From assembly GCF_964355755.1 (NCBI RefSeq), contig NC_092670.1, positions 6,473,001 to 6,537,000 of the forward strand: 64,000 bases of DNA. The letters run 5' to 3'. Position numbers and translations under genes: made by a program. Origin of the DNA: Antedon mediterranea. Its lineage: Eukaryota > Echinodermata > Crinoidea > Comatulida > Antedonidae. Position 1 is the first letter of the stretch, and every line of letters starts with the position of its first letter. The notes below the pieces were generated by a model. The model was not told where the DNA came from. It did no database searches and was given only the letters and a program-made list of their open reading frames with translations. Positions 45,653 to 59,400 of this stretch are shown here, in pieces.

Positions 45653-45980
45653 GGGAGTGAGTGGCCGAGCGGTTAAGACAGTGGAACCGTAATTACGTAG
45701 CCATAACATCGGCAGGGGTTCGAGGCTCACTCACTCCATGGTTCTGGTGGTAGAACGAGTCTTCTCGGATAAGGACTATAAACCGTAGGTCCAGTGTACA
45801 CATCTAGCTCGTGTGCACTTTAAAGATCCTAGTACATCTTTCGAGACGAGTAGGGGGTTACCCCGGTGTATTAGTACATTACAGCCACTGATCACCAACT
45901 GGGCCCTCTGGGAGACCAGTCTTTGACTGAAGAGGTTACCCAGTATAAATATATATTCAATCAATTCAATCAATCAATAT
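45653..45980 (+). mobile_element. tRNA-derived SINE (Leu/Ser-like head), copy 2
   Basis: The head is GGGAGTGAGTGGCCGAGCGG, TTAAGACAG with B box GGTTCGAGGC at 45717-45726. The body matches 33866-34226 through CTTCTCGGATAAGGACTATA, GTGTGCACTTTAAAGATC and GGTTACCCCGGTG. The tail differs: here ATTCAATCAATTCAATCAAT, like the 3' end of the LINE at 23057-24486, suggesting mobilisation by that LINE type. Confidence 0.8.
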
Positions 45981-46254
45981 CGTTGGACAAAGCTCTGATT
46001 ACAAAGCTTTTGAAACTTGTTCTGGCCAACCTGAAATTGTCCACAACAATCCTAGTATTTAATTCTAAATACTTTCTACTTACTACTTACTACTTATGAG
46101 CATTATCTGTCATGTCAAGCATGTTCCAGGGAATATAATTGAGAATATTTACAATATCATTATAATTGAGTATTACAAAATTATATAAAATTCTATTATT
46201 ACTATTTATAAAAAAAAACTGAAATAGATTCATGGTCAGATTTAAACCACTTTA
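45981..46254. other. Intergenic, nothing recognised
   Basis: Short AT-rich spacer between the SINE and a LINE fragment. Confidence 0.35.
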
Positions 46255-46600
46255 TCTTCTTCTTAACGTTTTCCGTCTTCCGACATTACGCTTTTCTCAA
46301 TTTGTTTCCATTTTTGTCTGTTTATGGCAGGATGGTGTGTTATTGTGTTAGTGTCTACATGTCCTTGTAAGTCTTTATTTGATTCATCAAGTTATTTCTG
46401 GGTCTTCCTACGGGTCGTTTTACTTTCCTGTTAGTTTCCTTCATTGTTTGTTTGATTGGGGTATCATCCGGTAATCTAATTATGTGTCCATACCATTTTA
46501 GTCTCCTTCGTTTAATTCTTTTACTCCATTCTTCTTGTTTTGTTATCTCGTATATTTACATGTTACACACTCTATCTGTTAATTTAATATTTATTATCTT
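46255..46600 (-). pseudogene. C-terminal fragment of a LINE reverse transcriptase ORF
   Basis: Read on the - strand, an interrupted frame encodes KRRRLKWYGHIIRLPDD, then a KRPVGRPRN block, and ends with DKNGNKLRKA. The W.GH...R.PDD and GRP-R motifs are typical of the C-terminus of endonuclease/reverse-transcriptase polyproteins of non-LTR elements. No catalytic part is present and the frame is broken, so it is a dead fragment. Confidence 0.65.
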
Positions 46601-47411
46601 TCGCAACATTTTCCTGTGATATATATCTATACTATAAACCAGTTTAATCCAGTAGTAAAACTTTATGAGCCCAACAATTGTATTAAATAATCTCAAAATC
46701 TAATATTTTATTGTTGCACTGGATCGAATGATTGCACTTATAGAGACAGTTACTATTTAGAACGGTATCAATAAATAGCTAATTCATATTGCCTATATTA
46801 TCATTAAAATATGGTTGTTTGCATGTCAAAAGAAGCCCAACTGATTCCTGTAATATTAATAATAATAATAATATTTGCATAATAATTTTGTAGGTCTACA
46901 AAAATATGTATTCTGTGCAGATCAACGTTGTTTAAAAAAAAAATACTTGATTAATTCTCGGAAATCTAGTTTATTGGGCTACGACTAGAAATTGAGTAAT
47001 TGTTCATCATACCTAATAATAGTTTTTTAATATTTCTATAGCATTCCACTTCTGAATTGTCCTTTAGTATTGGAATGTAATGCATGACTTCTTTGACCGT
47101 TGAATAAAAGTTCTACTTTATACTTTAACAAAAGCATATTGTAATGAATCAAAACTAGATGTAGGCTTAAAGTTCATACCTAACTATTACTTAAATTTAC
47201 CATTTCCTGCAACAGCAACAGCAACACGTACCTAGGCCCTACGTTTACGTTAAAACAGTTGCACATTGTTTTGAAGATAAATTGCAAAATGTTTATTCTT
47301 TGTAGTGCAAAAACATGTTGATTGTTTTCGAACATCTAAGTTTGCCTTAAGCTGAATCTATCGCCTAATCTTGCATTGTTTGGAGCGTACAAATATTGTT
47401 TTAGATCAATA
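46601..47411. promoter_or_regulatory. Upstream region of the D8C/HYR/YWTD gene
   Basis: Contains (AAT)n near 46855-46872 and AT-rich sequence; no defensible TATA or initiator. The transcription start of the gene at 47412 should lie here if its first exon contains the start codon. Confidence 0.25.
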
Positions 47412-47469
47412 ATGTCACCATTATTTTTAACTGTGTTATTTGGATTTGTTAATCTTGTCAATTCACAAA
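47412..47469 (+). CDS. D8C/HYR gene exon 1: signal peptide
   Basis: ATG followed by a hydrophobic stretch ([18 protein letters not shown]) with a plausible cleavage site after VNS. Donor A|GTGAGT, phase 1. Confidence 0.8.
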
Positions 47470-50400
47470 GTGAGTATATTTTTCCTTGTTAGCTTCTACA
47501 CCCGACACTGGTACTGTATTATGTCTACAGACAATAAACTGCGGAAATCTGCAATTTCTATCCTGACTATAACAGGTGGTAGTTGTTAGGGCACCTGTAA
47601 CGCTTGTAACCCGTGTCAATTTCTAGAGAATAATAATAAAATAAATCAATGTTGTTGTCAGTATAACTTACTAAATCATTAAAGGTCTCCCAAAAACATG
47701 AACAAGTTTGCAGTTTTAATAAATTTAATCACTTGCGTAGATAAAAATTCGAAAAAAGTGATTAACTAAGTGGCAACAAATCTGGCTATTTTTTGGTTTA
47801 AATTTCAGTCTTCAGGTAAATATTTTTCCATCAAATATATTAGGCCTATGTGACATTACAATTCCATATTTAACAATACAAAACATTTTTTCAGAAGGAT
47901 AAAATATCCGTATTAAATAAATTATACAATAAACCTCCACTTTACAGTTGAAATATGTAAATCTATAGTTTAAGCGGTTGTATCACCAGCAAAATACATG
48001 TGCAGAATAGTCGGGAGATTTTATTGCTCAAATTGAGTTCCTGAAAGATTTTGAATCCTTAGAACTAGTAGAATTCATTACTCTTACTCTTTACTTACTT
48101 TAATTTAAGCACTATACTACAGTATTATCCAATATAACAACTCTTAACAATAAAGCAACACATAAGCCATTCTTTGTAATACCTATTCATGGAATTCAAT
48201 CAAAAGGTACTGTAGGAGTCTTGTTACTGACGATTAATCATATTTGATACAGTTATTGGCTGCCGATAAAGTATATATAATTTTGTATGAATGAGTGACA
48301 AGTAACAACAAAGAAACTCATCTGTATTTTACATGTGAGCGTGGGTCTGACTGAATGAATGGTACTGACTTGTGCTGACTTTTATTTGAATTATTAAACA
48401 ATGCATTTTGTTTAAATTATTAAACAATGCATTTTGTTTAAATTGTTAAACAATGCATTTTTTTAAATCAAACTATGTTTCTAATGATATACTGTACTTT
48501 GGGTGACTTGGGTCGCTTTTGGATGCTCAATTATGTTATCATCATCTACATGCACGTCCACTATTGGACTTGATTTGAAATAAAATCAGGGGTGTGTTAA
48601 AGCGGGTGTAACATTAGATGCATTGCCTCACATTTAATGGTGGCAACCCTTAAAAGGCGCTACATAATTTCCCCCGATTGATAGTGGTAGTGCATTTTTT
48701 ACGTAAACAGTATGTTTCTAATGGAAATGCTTCATGGAGTGCCTTCAGTTTTAATGTCCTAAATTTGATTTTGCCAAGCATTCGAGATATTATCATTTTA
48801 ACATTCAATTGAGAGTACTACTAGTAATACTAGGCCAATATATTAAATACAATTGTGTATTATAATTACAACTACAGACAATTTTTCCTATGTAAGAGCC
48901 ATGTTTTATTGGAATAAAACGTGTGCACTTGAATTGAATTAAAATTGTATATAATTATTATAATTGTGAATAACTAGATGGTACGCGAGCGAAGCGAGCG
49001 TACCATCTAGGTCGTGCCCACAGATGGTTCTCGAATACATAATATTAATTTCAGCGTTAAAAAACTGACGATTTCAAATGTACAATAATGCAGGACAATA
49101 AGACACTGTGATTTATGTACTCAACTAAAATTATCACCCTGGGAATTACTTCCGAAAGGGAAACTTGTCGCAAAATGAGACCAATTGTTTAAGTCAAATT
49201 TAAACAAACTTAATTTGTGTTTTGTATGTAACATTATGGTTCAGGGATGTTGATATTGGAATATACGGTAGTTAAACAAACAATACTCAATTACGTTACC
49301 ATCTCCATGCATGTCTACGACTTGATTTGAAATAAATTCACGATTGATTTTGCCAAGCATTCGAAATATTATATCATTTCAATTGAGAGTATATATTTGA
49401 TATACTAAATAATACAATTGTGTATTATAATTACAACTACAGAAAATTCATTTTTCCTGTGTAAGAGCCATGTTTCTTTTTTAATGAATCGTGTGCACTT
49501 GAATTGAATTAAAATTGTATATAGTTGTTATAATAATATAATTGTAATGCTTACACATTTTAGTATATTTTGCAATGTATTTATGTGGAGACATTTTTCT
49601 ATTAGAACCAGTCCATGATTTACCTTCTTCTGTCTTCTTTTGTGTATCTTATTAAAATGTTAGGATGGTCCCTGAAAATCATCTAATTGTTTAGAAGGCT
49701 TATTACAAATAGGCAAACCATTAATACATTATTTCACCCAACCACACCTTATTTTAAATAATACTACGTCAATAAATTACACACACTCTTCTCTCCAAAT
49801 GTCTGGTTTTCATTATGAGTAGGAAACAATTTAGAGATTTGAAACTGTTAATTTTTAATTGGTCAATATTTATAAAATGATACAAATATCTCTTTTAAAC
49901 GTAGCATCATGGATGCCAACAACTATTACACCAGATACAACACCATCGACTACAGAGATGTCATCAATTACACCAGGTATATCACCAAGTGATTATTGTT
50001 TTTTCCTTATTAATAGCTTCAATAATCTATCCTAGTAGCAAATTATAGTATATATACAGTAGTTAGTAGCAAATTATAGTATATATACAGTAGTTATTTC
50101 ATTGTGTTTTCATCATTTTGGTTGCCATTTAATAACGGTTTTAAAAATTAAAATTGCATCTAAACGTTGAGATTCATTTAATATTTTTGATTTTATTTAT
50201 GTTCTTAGGTGGTCCATGTGATACTGATCTTGTGCTTACAGAGTGGCAACGTAGTATTCTATATGACCTTGGGTCTGAGTCTCCAATATCTGATGATTTT
50301 ATAATAGATGGCTGGTACAAGCTGAGAAATGAGGGTGATAGGATTGATATTAGAATGCCAACCTCAACACCAGGAAGTTTTAAATGTGGAACTTTATTCC

Positions 50401-53400
50401 CAGTTTGGATTGATGGTTTGTTAACTGACTTTCAAATATTGTTATCCATAACAAACTAAATAAAGATGTAGGCCTATAACTATGTGAAGCACATTTGAGT
50501 ATGTATTAGTATTTATTAAAGAGCGCTATATAAATATAGTAAAATAAATGACAATAATGATTCTTTTATTGAATCAATTCTATAGATACATATCCAGAAC
50601 TTGGAGATCCAATCAAAAGTGTTACTGGCTGCATAGATGTCAATGGAGATCCGTGTGCCCTCACTGTTCCAATTTCCCTTCTTGCTTGTTCAACTGTAAA
50701 CAATGATCTATATTTTGTTCATTATTTCGTTGACACTCCTGGAACCTTAATTGGATATTGTACAGGTAAGAATATATTCATCTGGTTCTGAATATAATTA
50801 ACTGGAAGATTATTGTTTTTTGTTGAACCAAATACATAGACAGTTGTTATAAATATTACGTTTCGTTACTGTCACCTTCTTTAAACTACAGTTTCAAATC
50901 GTATATTAGAAAAGAGATGGAAATATAATCAATATTTTAAAACTACGTTATTTATCACATATTTAATTTGGGAAATGAGAGCCATAGGCTACGATATTAT
51001 GACTAATTTACGTATAGTGCACATTGAAGTTCGTTACGTTTAACCTGCATTTTGTTTACTTTGTACAACACCAGAAATGCTTTATTTTATACTCATCAGC
51101 AGAATATTATATAGTATACACACTACTAATTTGAAACTAGAATTTAATTCGTCACTTTGACGATTTACTGGTGATAATTGTGATAAAAGATAAATTTACC
51201 GACATTATTTAAAAAAACCCACGCAAACGCAACATGCACGTACGTTAATATACGAGCGCAAACAGTTGATGTATGCCATTCTATGACCTGATGCATACGC
51301 TTATTATAGTGCTGAGTTTTGCCTATTATGTGTCATATAGAATAATATATACAGTATATTATAATGCAGTGTAGCATAGGTGAAATTACGGGGCCCACAT
51401 GTTATTAAATGAACATTTCCATTTTCAGATTCTCTTTTACCTTGTGAAACTAACGTGACGTCATCACTTGAGTTCCCACCATGTGGTAAGTTCTACATAC
51501 CCTTTGATAACAGCAACAAAGAAAAATATTGAACAAAAATAGTAAAGCACCTGGCAATGATGATATTAACCAGTATATTATTAAACAACTTATCCTTTTC
51601 ATTTCTGAACCCCTCTGCTACATTTTCAATCTACCGCACTTCTTCAATTAACAAATGAAATTGTCGGGGCTTTCGAGAGGGGTGAATTTGCCAGTGGTAT
51701 TTTCATTGATCTCTCGAAGGCCTTTGATACATTTGATCACGATATTTTATTATATAAGTTACATAATTATGGCCCTGTATATAATTTATTCAAAAGCTAC
51801 CTTTCAAACCGCAAGCAATGCACTAAATTTAAACACACCGTTTCTGATTTTCTTCCTATTATTTGTGGAGTCCCTCAAGGTTCCCTGCTTGGGCCTCTAT
51901 TATTTTTATTATACATAAATGATATCTATAATGCCTCGAATATGTTTTCGTTTCTCTTGTATGCTGATGACACAACCGTAATTTACACTGATAAAAATGT
52001 AGATTCCCTTTTTAAAATATCAACTGAAAATCTACCCAAAATGTTAACATCATTTTTTGCAAACAAACTGTCTGTTAATCTAAAGAAGTGCTGTTGTATG
52101 GTGTTCAAAAATTCACAAATACCACTAAATACCAGTACTTTCAAATTAAAAATGAAAGATCAATTAATACCTATTGTTGAGAAAACTAAATTTCTTTGTG
52201 TTTATCTGGACAGTAAACTAAATTGGAAACATCAGATTACTGAAGTCGAAAACAAAATATCCAAAAGTTCTGGTATCATATATAGATTATTATATTTCAT
52301 CCCTCAAAACATACTCCGCATTCTTTACTGTTCATTAATCCTCTCTTACCTTACTTATTGTAATATTATTTGGGGCAATATCTACCCGTCCTACTTAAAC
52401 AAACTGATCCAAAAGAAAACCGTAAGATACATAGCAAATGCTCCTCCGTATCCCATTCCAATCCTTTATTTTCTTCATTTGGTCTTCTTAAAATGCAGGA
52501 TATTAACCATCTTCAACAAAGTGTTTTTCTTTATTCATGGCTAAACTCGATCCTGCCATCACACTTGATTTATTTAGTTTCAATCTTAATTTTCATAACC
52601 ACAAAACTCGGAGCGCAAATCAAATACGTATTCCTTTTTTTAAAACTACTTCTTTTAAACATACTGTAGCATTAAGTTCACTGGTCCTAAACTCTGGAAT
52701 AGCGTACCAGTTCCTATAAAAAGTGCTTTGTCTAAGAAGAGTTTTTCTTTTAAATTGAAACGACACCTTTTATCCAGTTATGTGTAATTATCCTTTCACT
52801 CATTGTAGTTTTTATATTTAGTTTTTTTCGGTACCCGGAAACTAAAAGTCTTCATTACTGTTTTTGTCTTGTTTCCGGTTCCCGCGTTGTCCTGTTTTCT
52901 TTTTCAGGTTTTATGGGATGCCTTATACAAGCTTCGCTTTTTTGGAATGTTGCCCCTCTTATTTTAATCATATTTACTGTTAATTTTTATATTCTATGAA
53001 AGAGAAGAAGATAAATAAGTGTTACTTTGATTGATTGATTGATTGATTGAGTATCGTGATCTTTGTTTTTCCAACATTACATCCAAATTATCTATACCGG
53101 TAGTTTACAAATATTAATGTATAACATGGTTATAAATATACTGTAATTATGATTCATAATTTGTCTTTCATATTCATTTCTTTTATTCTCAGCATAATAT
53201 AACAAATGGTAACATAATAACAAATTGTATTGTGGTTTTTTGTACACAATGCAAAAAAACATGTTTTCAGTAAGTCATTCAAGTCATTCTTTAAAAGTCA
53301 TTCCGTTTAACAAATTGTTCACAACTCTCTTTATATCAAGATCAATTAAATTGAAATACGAATAATCATTACTTAAGCATAGTGACATGTACTTTTGAGT

Positions 53401-56400
53401 ACAGATATTGAGGCTCCATTTTTTTATAGTAACTTTATCGTTGGTTGATTTTGACATATTATTCTTAGTCATTTCTATGCGCTAGTTATTAACTATCACC
53501 AAAAATTTTTCGAAAAAACAAAAATTTAACTGAAATACAGACGTTTTTTTGTTAAAAAAATAACTTTGACTTCCAGTCAAAGTTTTCAATCAAAACATAT
53601 CCCATAATGAAACGCGCTTGTTTGGCTACTCTGTATGCATAATCATAAAACTTCCCCATGATCTGTGTGAAAATACCTTCTTAACCGTGACGAGTTGTAA
53701 ACAATCATAATTTTAGCATATGCATAATGCGTACTCATGGTTTGAAATCTTTGTTTACTTTCGCTCGTGACGATTTTTCAGATGAAATGTAATCAAACTA
53801 ATTTACCTGTTAATTACGTAAACTTGTTGTTTTTGGCTCAAATTTTCGACTTAAAGTGAATAACTTTAATATTACTTTGATATGGCCACTTTAAATTTAG
53901 AATATTTTGGCCTTCATTTTTTTGTGTTTCAAGGGACAATACATCTTTAATAATGTATTCATAGAATAGAATATACTCATATTTCATAATAACTAAGACT
54001 AGAATACACATTGTTGTCTCAGTTATTAATGAGGACAGTTTTGAACGGTGTTCTTAGAAATTGGAACAATCCAACAACGATATCTCGAATGACTATCCAT
54101 ATATTATTATCAACATTGTTTAGATCAAGAATCTCCAGATATTTTCAATTGCCCAATGGATATGATTGTTTACACAACAACTGGTGAGGCATTTGCAATC
54201 AATGTTACATGGATGGAACCGACAGCTACTGATAACTCTGGAGAGACCCTTATACCAGTAGCAGACTGCACTTCTGGTGATAATATGTTTGTAATTGGTG
54301 ACACAACAGTTCAGTACAATGTCTCAGATTCAGCTGGTAACTTTAATGATAGCTGTAGTTTTGTTGTCACCGTTGAAGGTAAGTGAATGTACTTTCTGGA
54401 AGGAAATTATTACCCATTCAGTCACATGACTTTTATAAGTTCGTTGTTAATATAATCCTTGAAGTACTACTTTTTGGCAGACTTTCTGGCAACATGCCTT
54501 TATGTTATTAACATAACAATTATTCTATATATATATTATATATATTTCTTGTCAAATGTGATCTAGTTTTACCTTTCAAAGGAGAAGCAGGATGTACAAT
54601 AATTTAAAACTCAGTAAATTAGCATTAAAAAGGTAAAACAGTAGATCCCCTATTAAAAGACGCTAAAGACAAATTATGCTGTGTTAATATGAATCTAGGG
54701 TGCGCATCAGAAAGTGACAACGTGCATGAGAGGGACATTGAAGGGACGTTGAACTCTGCCTGTCAATCTGTCGGCAGTTTATAAATATTTTAATGATAAA
54801 TGAATTGGTAATTCATAGAATTATTAAGATGTGAAGTATAGTAAAACTACAGCTAATTACGGACTTGAAATCAACACAAAAAGTGCACATGGTAATCGAA
54901 AACACTTTTAATTCAGAGAGCGCGCGTTGAGCAAATGAAACATATTTTCGCGGGCCGGCATGGTTTATATATCCGGCCATGGCGGTACACAACAGATAAG
55001 GTTGCATAGTTAATACGTGACGTAACAACAACAACAACAATTCTGGAAAGTGATATATCCTATCCTATCCCATCATGGAAGATTAGTGTGCCAAATGTGA
55101 GCACGTACCATTCAGATGTTTCGGATGAAATGCGTACGCGACAAATTTAGTAGCATTAATATATAGAGTATTTAGTTTCTTTGTACTACATACATACTTT
55201 CTGTTTTTGTCTTATTTTCTTTTTAGAGCAGCCTAACATACTTTAAAATGTGTTTTTATATTAGATAATGAACGCCCAATTATTGACTGCCCAACAAATG
55301 TTACTTCAAACAATTACAACCAAACAAGGTTTGGTTTAATAGTTATTAGCAAGGATGAAGGAAATTCACTTGCCACGGTGACCTGGAACCCTCCTGTGAC
55401 AAGTGACAATAGCAATGGAATAGTGACTGTAGTGTCATCACCTTATGAATCAGGTGACATAATACCAAGTGGTGTTCACACAATCACCTTTACAGCAACT
55501 GACCCTACTGGAAATAGTGAGAACTGTGATTTAAGTTTCCGGGTCCAAGGTACAAGGTTTTCAAGAATTTAGTAAATGTAATAATAATAATAATAATTCA
55601 ACATTTATTAGTTTCTATCAATGGTAAAGCAATACAATAAAAAGAGTGGTAATTTATAATGAGACAATACAAAAATACCATTAATAGAGGATCTTGCAAG
55701 AAGAGATTTCTTGTCACGCAAGACCCATAAACAAAAATTAAAAAAATACATTTGTATATAATTATATATAAAATAAAAAGTCATGACAAAGTTTGAAGGT
55801 CTAGTTTGAGTACAATGATAATAAATGTTTTTTACTGTATTTTACAGGAGATTTCATGTTTGTGGCCAACCGTTTTCCTCCAGGAATTTATATGTCAAGT
55901 ATAGGTTCCGGTGATGCCACAGCTTTAACCTTTACTCCAGCAATTCAAAATGTTCAACTAACCAGACCAGTGGCTATTGATTATGATGTCACCACCTCAG
56001 CGCTATACTGGTCTGACATCGGCACGTCTTCAATTGAATATTATTCATTTGTCACAAAACAACACAACGTTTTAGTTTCTTTTGAAACCGGAGGTAAGAG
56101 CAAATTATTATTTTCTATCTAGTAGGATAATTCATTTATAGTGTGGATTCCTTAAAAAAATAGGGTTCCTTACCTAGTTATAATTGGTTAAACTTTAGTT
56201 ATTAGGCTAAAATAGCACAATCAACACATTTATGATTTTGGCCTACTTGTGACCATCAGCAAATTTACAATTGTTATATGATACAGTCTGTTGATTTTGA
56301 TCTTATATTTTTGCTAAAATATTTCCCTAAACTACTCACTACAACGCATAGGCCTGGACGTCTTTGTGTACATCTTCTTTAGTTGTAATAATACAAAACA

Positions 56401-59400
56401 CTCTAGTTCCATACTACATTTATTGTACTAGAGGGTGCTCATGCTTTAGTAAGTTGAGACGATGATTATTGAAATTCTTTGCAATGATAAACATTTATAA
56501 TAGGCATACACAATAAAGAATCTTTATTGATCAGATAGAAAATGTGTTTAAATTCGCAAAATTACGAGACGCTCGACTAACTGTATAATTAGTATTGAAG
56601 TGCTTTGTAACGATGTCCATTTTTTTATAAACTAGAGGCGCGCCCTCTATGAAGTTACTTCATTTACATTTACTTCTGTCATCCACAGATACTGTATGTG
56701 ATTTCCTAGTTTACTGGCAGCCATTTTGGATTTTTCCCACTATCTTTGCAACGAGTGACCTATATTATTATTATGTACCATGTCTAAAATATGTTTCAAT
56801 GGCCATGATTAGGCCTACTCCATGTTTTCCAACTTCGTTTGATTCCTATATGCGATTTCTGCAACCAGAATGATATTCCAGTTTAGACTACTGGCAGCCA
56901 TGTTGGATTTTGGCCACTATCTTAACAACGAATGACCCATGTCATTCAACATGTCTAAAATATGTTTCAATGACCATAAATACTTATGTTTTGATAGTTC
57001 ATTTGCCTATATGCGACTTCTGCAACAAATGAAATGTGATTTTCCAATTTATTGGCGGCCATTTTGGATTTTGCCCGCCATCTTGAAAAATAAATTACGA
57101 CCAGAGTGGCTCCTAGGCAAAAATCAATTGGTAAGTCCCAACGAAGCTCCATGCCAAATTTGGCGCTTTTGTCCACCGTGTAACGATTTCCTCATTTTTT
57201 GTTGTTAAGCCACCTGACTATAACCAATACATTATTTAGTTTAAATCTGGTAAAACGACCAAACACGACACATGACATGGGCCAACGCGCACCCCGGATC
57301 TAACGGCGGTACACCTGTATTCGTTATTTTTTGCAGTATGTTTTCATTTTGCATAAACTTCACGCGTGGCCTGTGAAAAAAGAACAATATGTATGTCATC
57401 GCCAATGGCAAACTTTGGAGGGGAGCAAAAACTCGGAAGTCGCAAAGTGATTATATCAACCCGGAACTCAGTTACCGCGGACGGTTGAAAATCTACCGAT
57501 GAAATCAGACGTTTTCTTTTAAAACCCTTTATAATATCTTCCTAAGAGAGAACAATATCGTAATAGTAAACATTAATGTTATCAACTGTACGTTTCGCGG
57601 TACATCTGAGATAGATAAGAACAAGGTCAGACTGTATGGAGTAAATTTAGTAAAGGTACTGTGAACTCATAGAGCCTTTATATTAATAACGGGTTACGGT
57701 AAGCTACTGAAGTTACCTAGTTAGGCCCTATAGCAAAAGCATGATCTTTGTTACGAATAACGTTCCCTCATTTTATGAATATTGCAGAATTCATGACACT
57801 TATAATGGTCTAATTGAAACCATAGTTGATATACTTCCACAATCCAACTTGCATCAGCGTTTGTGCAAATTGATATTTTACTGTAGGATATTTAGGTTGT
57901 TTTTGTGAAAGGTGCTATTGTTAATTTCCTGGTGAATTTTTTTCTTTTTCTGTTTTGTTTGTTTTGTATAAAGAATATACTATCCGAAATAAAGGAAATG
58001 AATCGATGAATTGTGTTCAACTTTCTAACTATTATGGTCAACATGATCCAACCATTTAAGCTTATAGTCGAACAACACTCCTAGATACTTATTATTAACA
58101 ATCTCTACTTCCTTTCCTTTAACGTATACCGGAACCACAGTCAGCAGACCTATTATTTTTTCGAAAATCAATCCGCATTTCTTTTTATGTAATCGGTAAA
58201 TCGAATAATCTCAGAAAAGTATAGAGAAGAATTGTTAATAATAAGTCTAACCATAGCTGAGTCGTCCGCAGGTGTTATCATTGGAAAACTCGAGGATATT
58301 GACCTAATATCTGACGTGTACTGAGTAAACAAAAAAGGTTCCAATACGGTACCTTGTAAGTTATGTGAATTAAGGTCACTACAGATTGTCTGTGATGTGT
58401 TATTAATAGTGATCTCTGGCCGAACCAGAGTATTAAGTGTATCGTAACTGTTTCTCATGTATATTTTTAGGTAAGTTTATTAAATAATGATTTCCTAATT
58501 TTATTTAATTTAGGCGTGGATGGTTTAGCTATTGATGGAATTGGAAATAAACTTTATTGGACAAGTACTTCAGAAGACAGAATTGAAGTAATAAATTTGG
58601 ATGGAACGGACAGAACAGTTCTTTTTGACATGAAATTGGCTGAGCCACGTGCAATTAAAATAGACAAAGTAAACGAGTATGTAATGGAACTAATAAAAAC
58701 TGGTTCGTTTTGTATCTTGTTTAACTCAACTTGGAGATAAACTGTTTCAATAAAAATTCCACTACGTTCTGAATGTCATAACATAACCATTGTTGTAGAT
58801 GCATCAACACGGCTCATTTACTATTGAAGAATGTTAATGGGTTTCTCTGAATGTCATTAGTGATAAAACATTGACATCTTTCAGTATAAAATAAAATAAA
58901 ATAAAACAACAACAATAGTAGTAAGTAAGTAACAAATAGTATAGATCAACTTAGATCTTCATAAAGTAATTAGTAATTTAATTTGTTAATTATATAAAAA
59001 GATACTTGTATTGGACTGGAAATGAGATGATAGAGCGTGCGAAGCTAAATGACTTGAATGCCACTAGAACCGCCTTGGTGACAGGACTTACACATCCAAA
59101 CGGACTTGTTTTATCAGTTCCAGGTAAGTTATGAGAAACTATACATAATTATTGCATTGAGTCCAAGTGAAAAATTAATTTAAAATATGTTTTCAAGAAC
59201 AATTAATTTAGTAATGGTAATAATAGCAATAGACGATGGTTTAAACTATTTGTTTAAAGATTTTATTTGTGTAAACAGTTTAGTTTAGTTTGAGTAACAG
59301 ACAAACAGAGAGACAAATAGATAGATAGATATTTTGTATAATTATATGCTTGTTGAAAAAAAATACCGAGATACAAACTATTTTGTACAACATGCCACCG

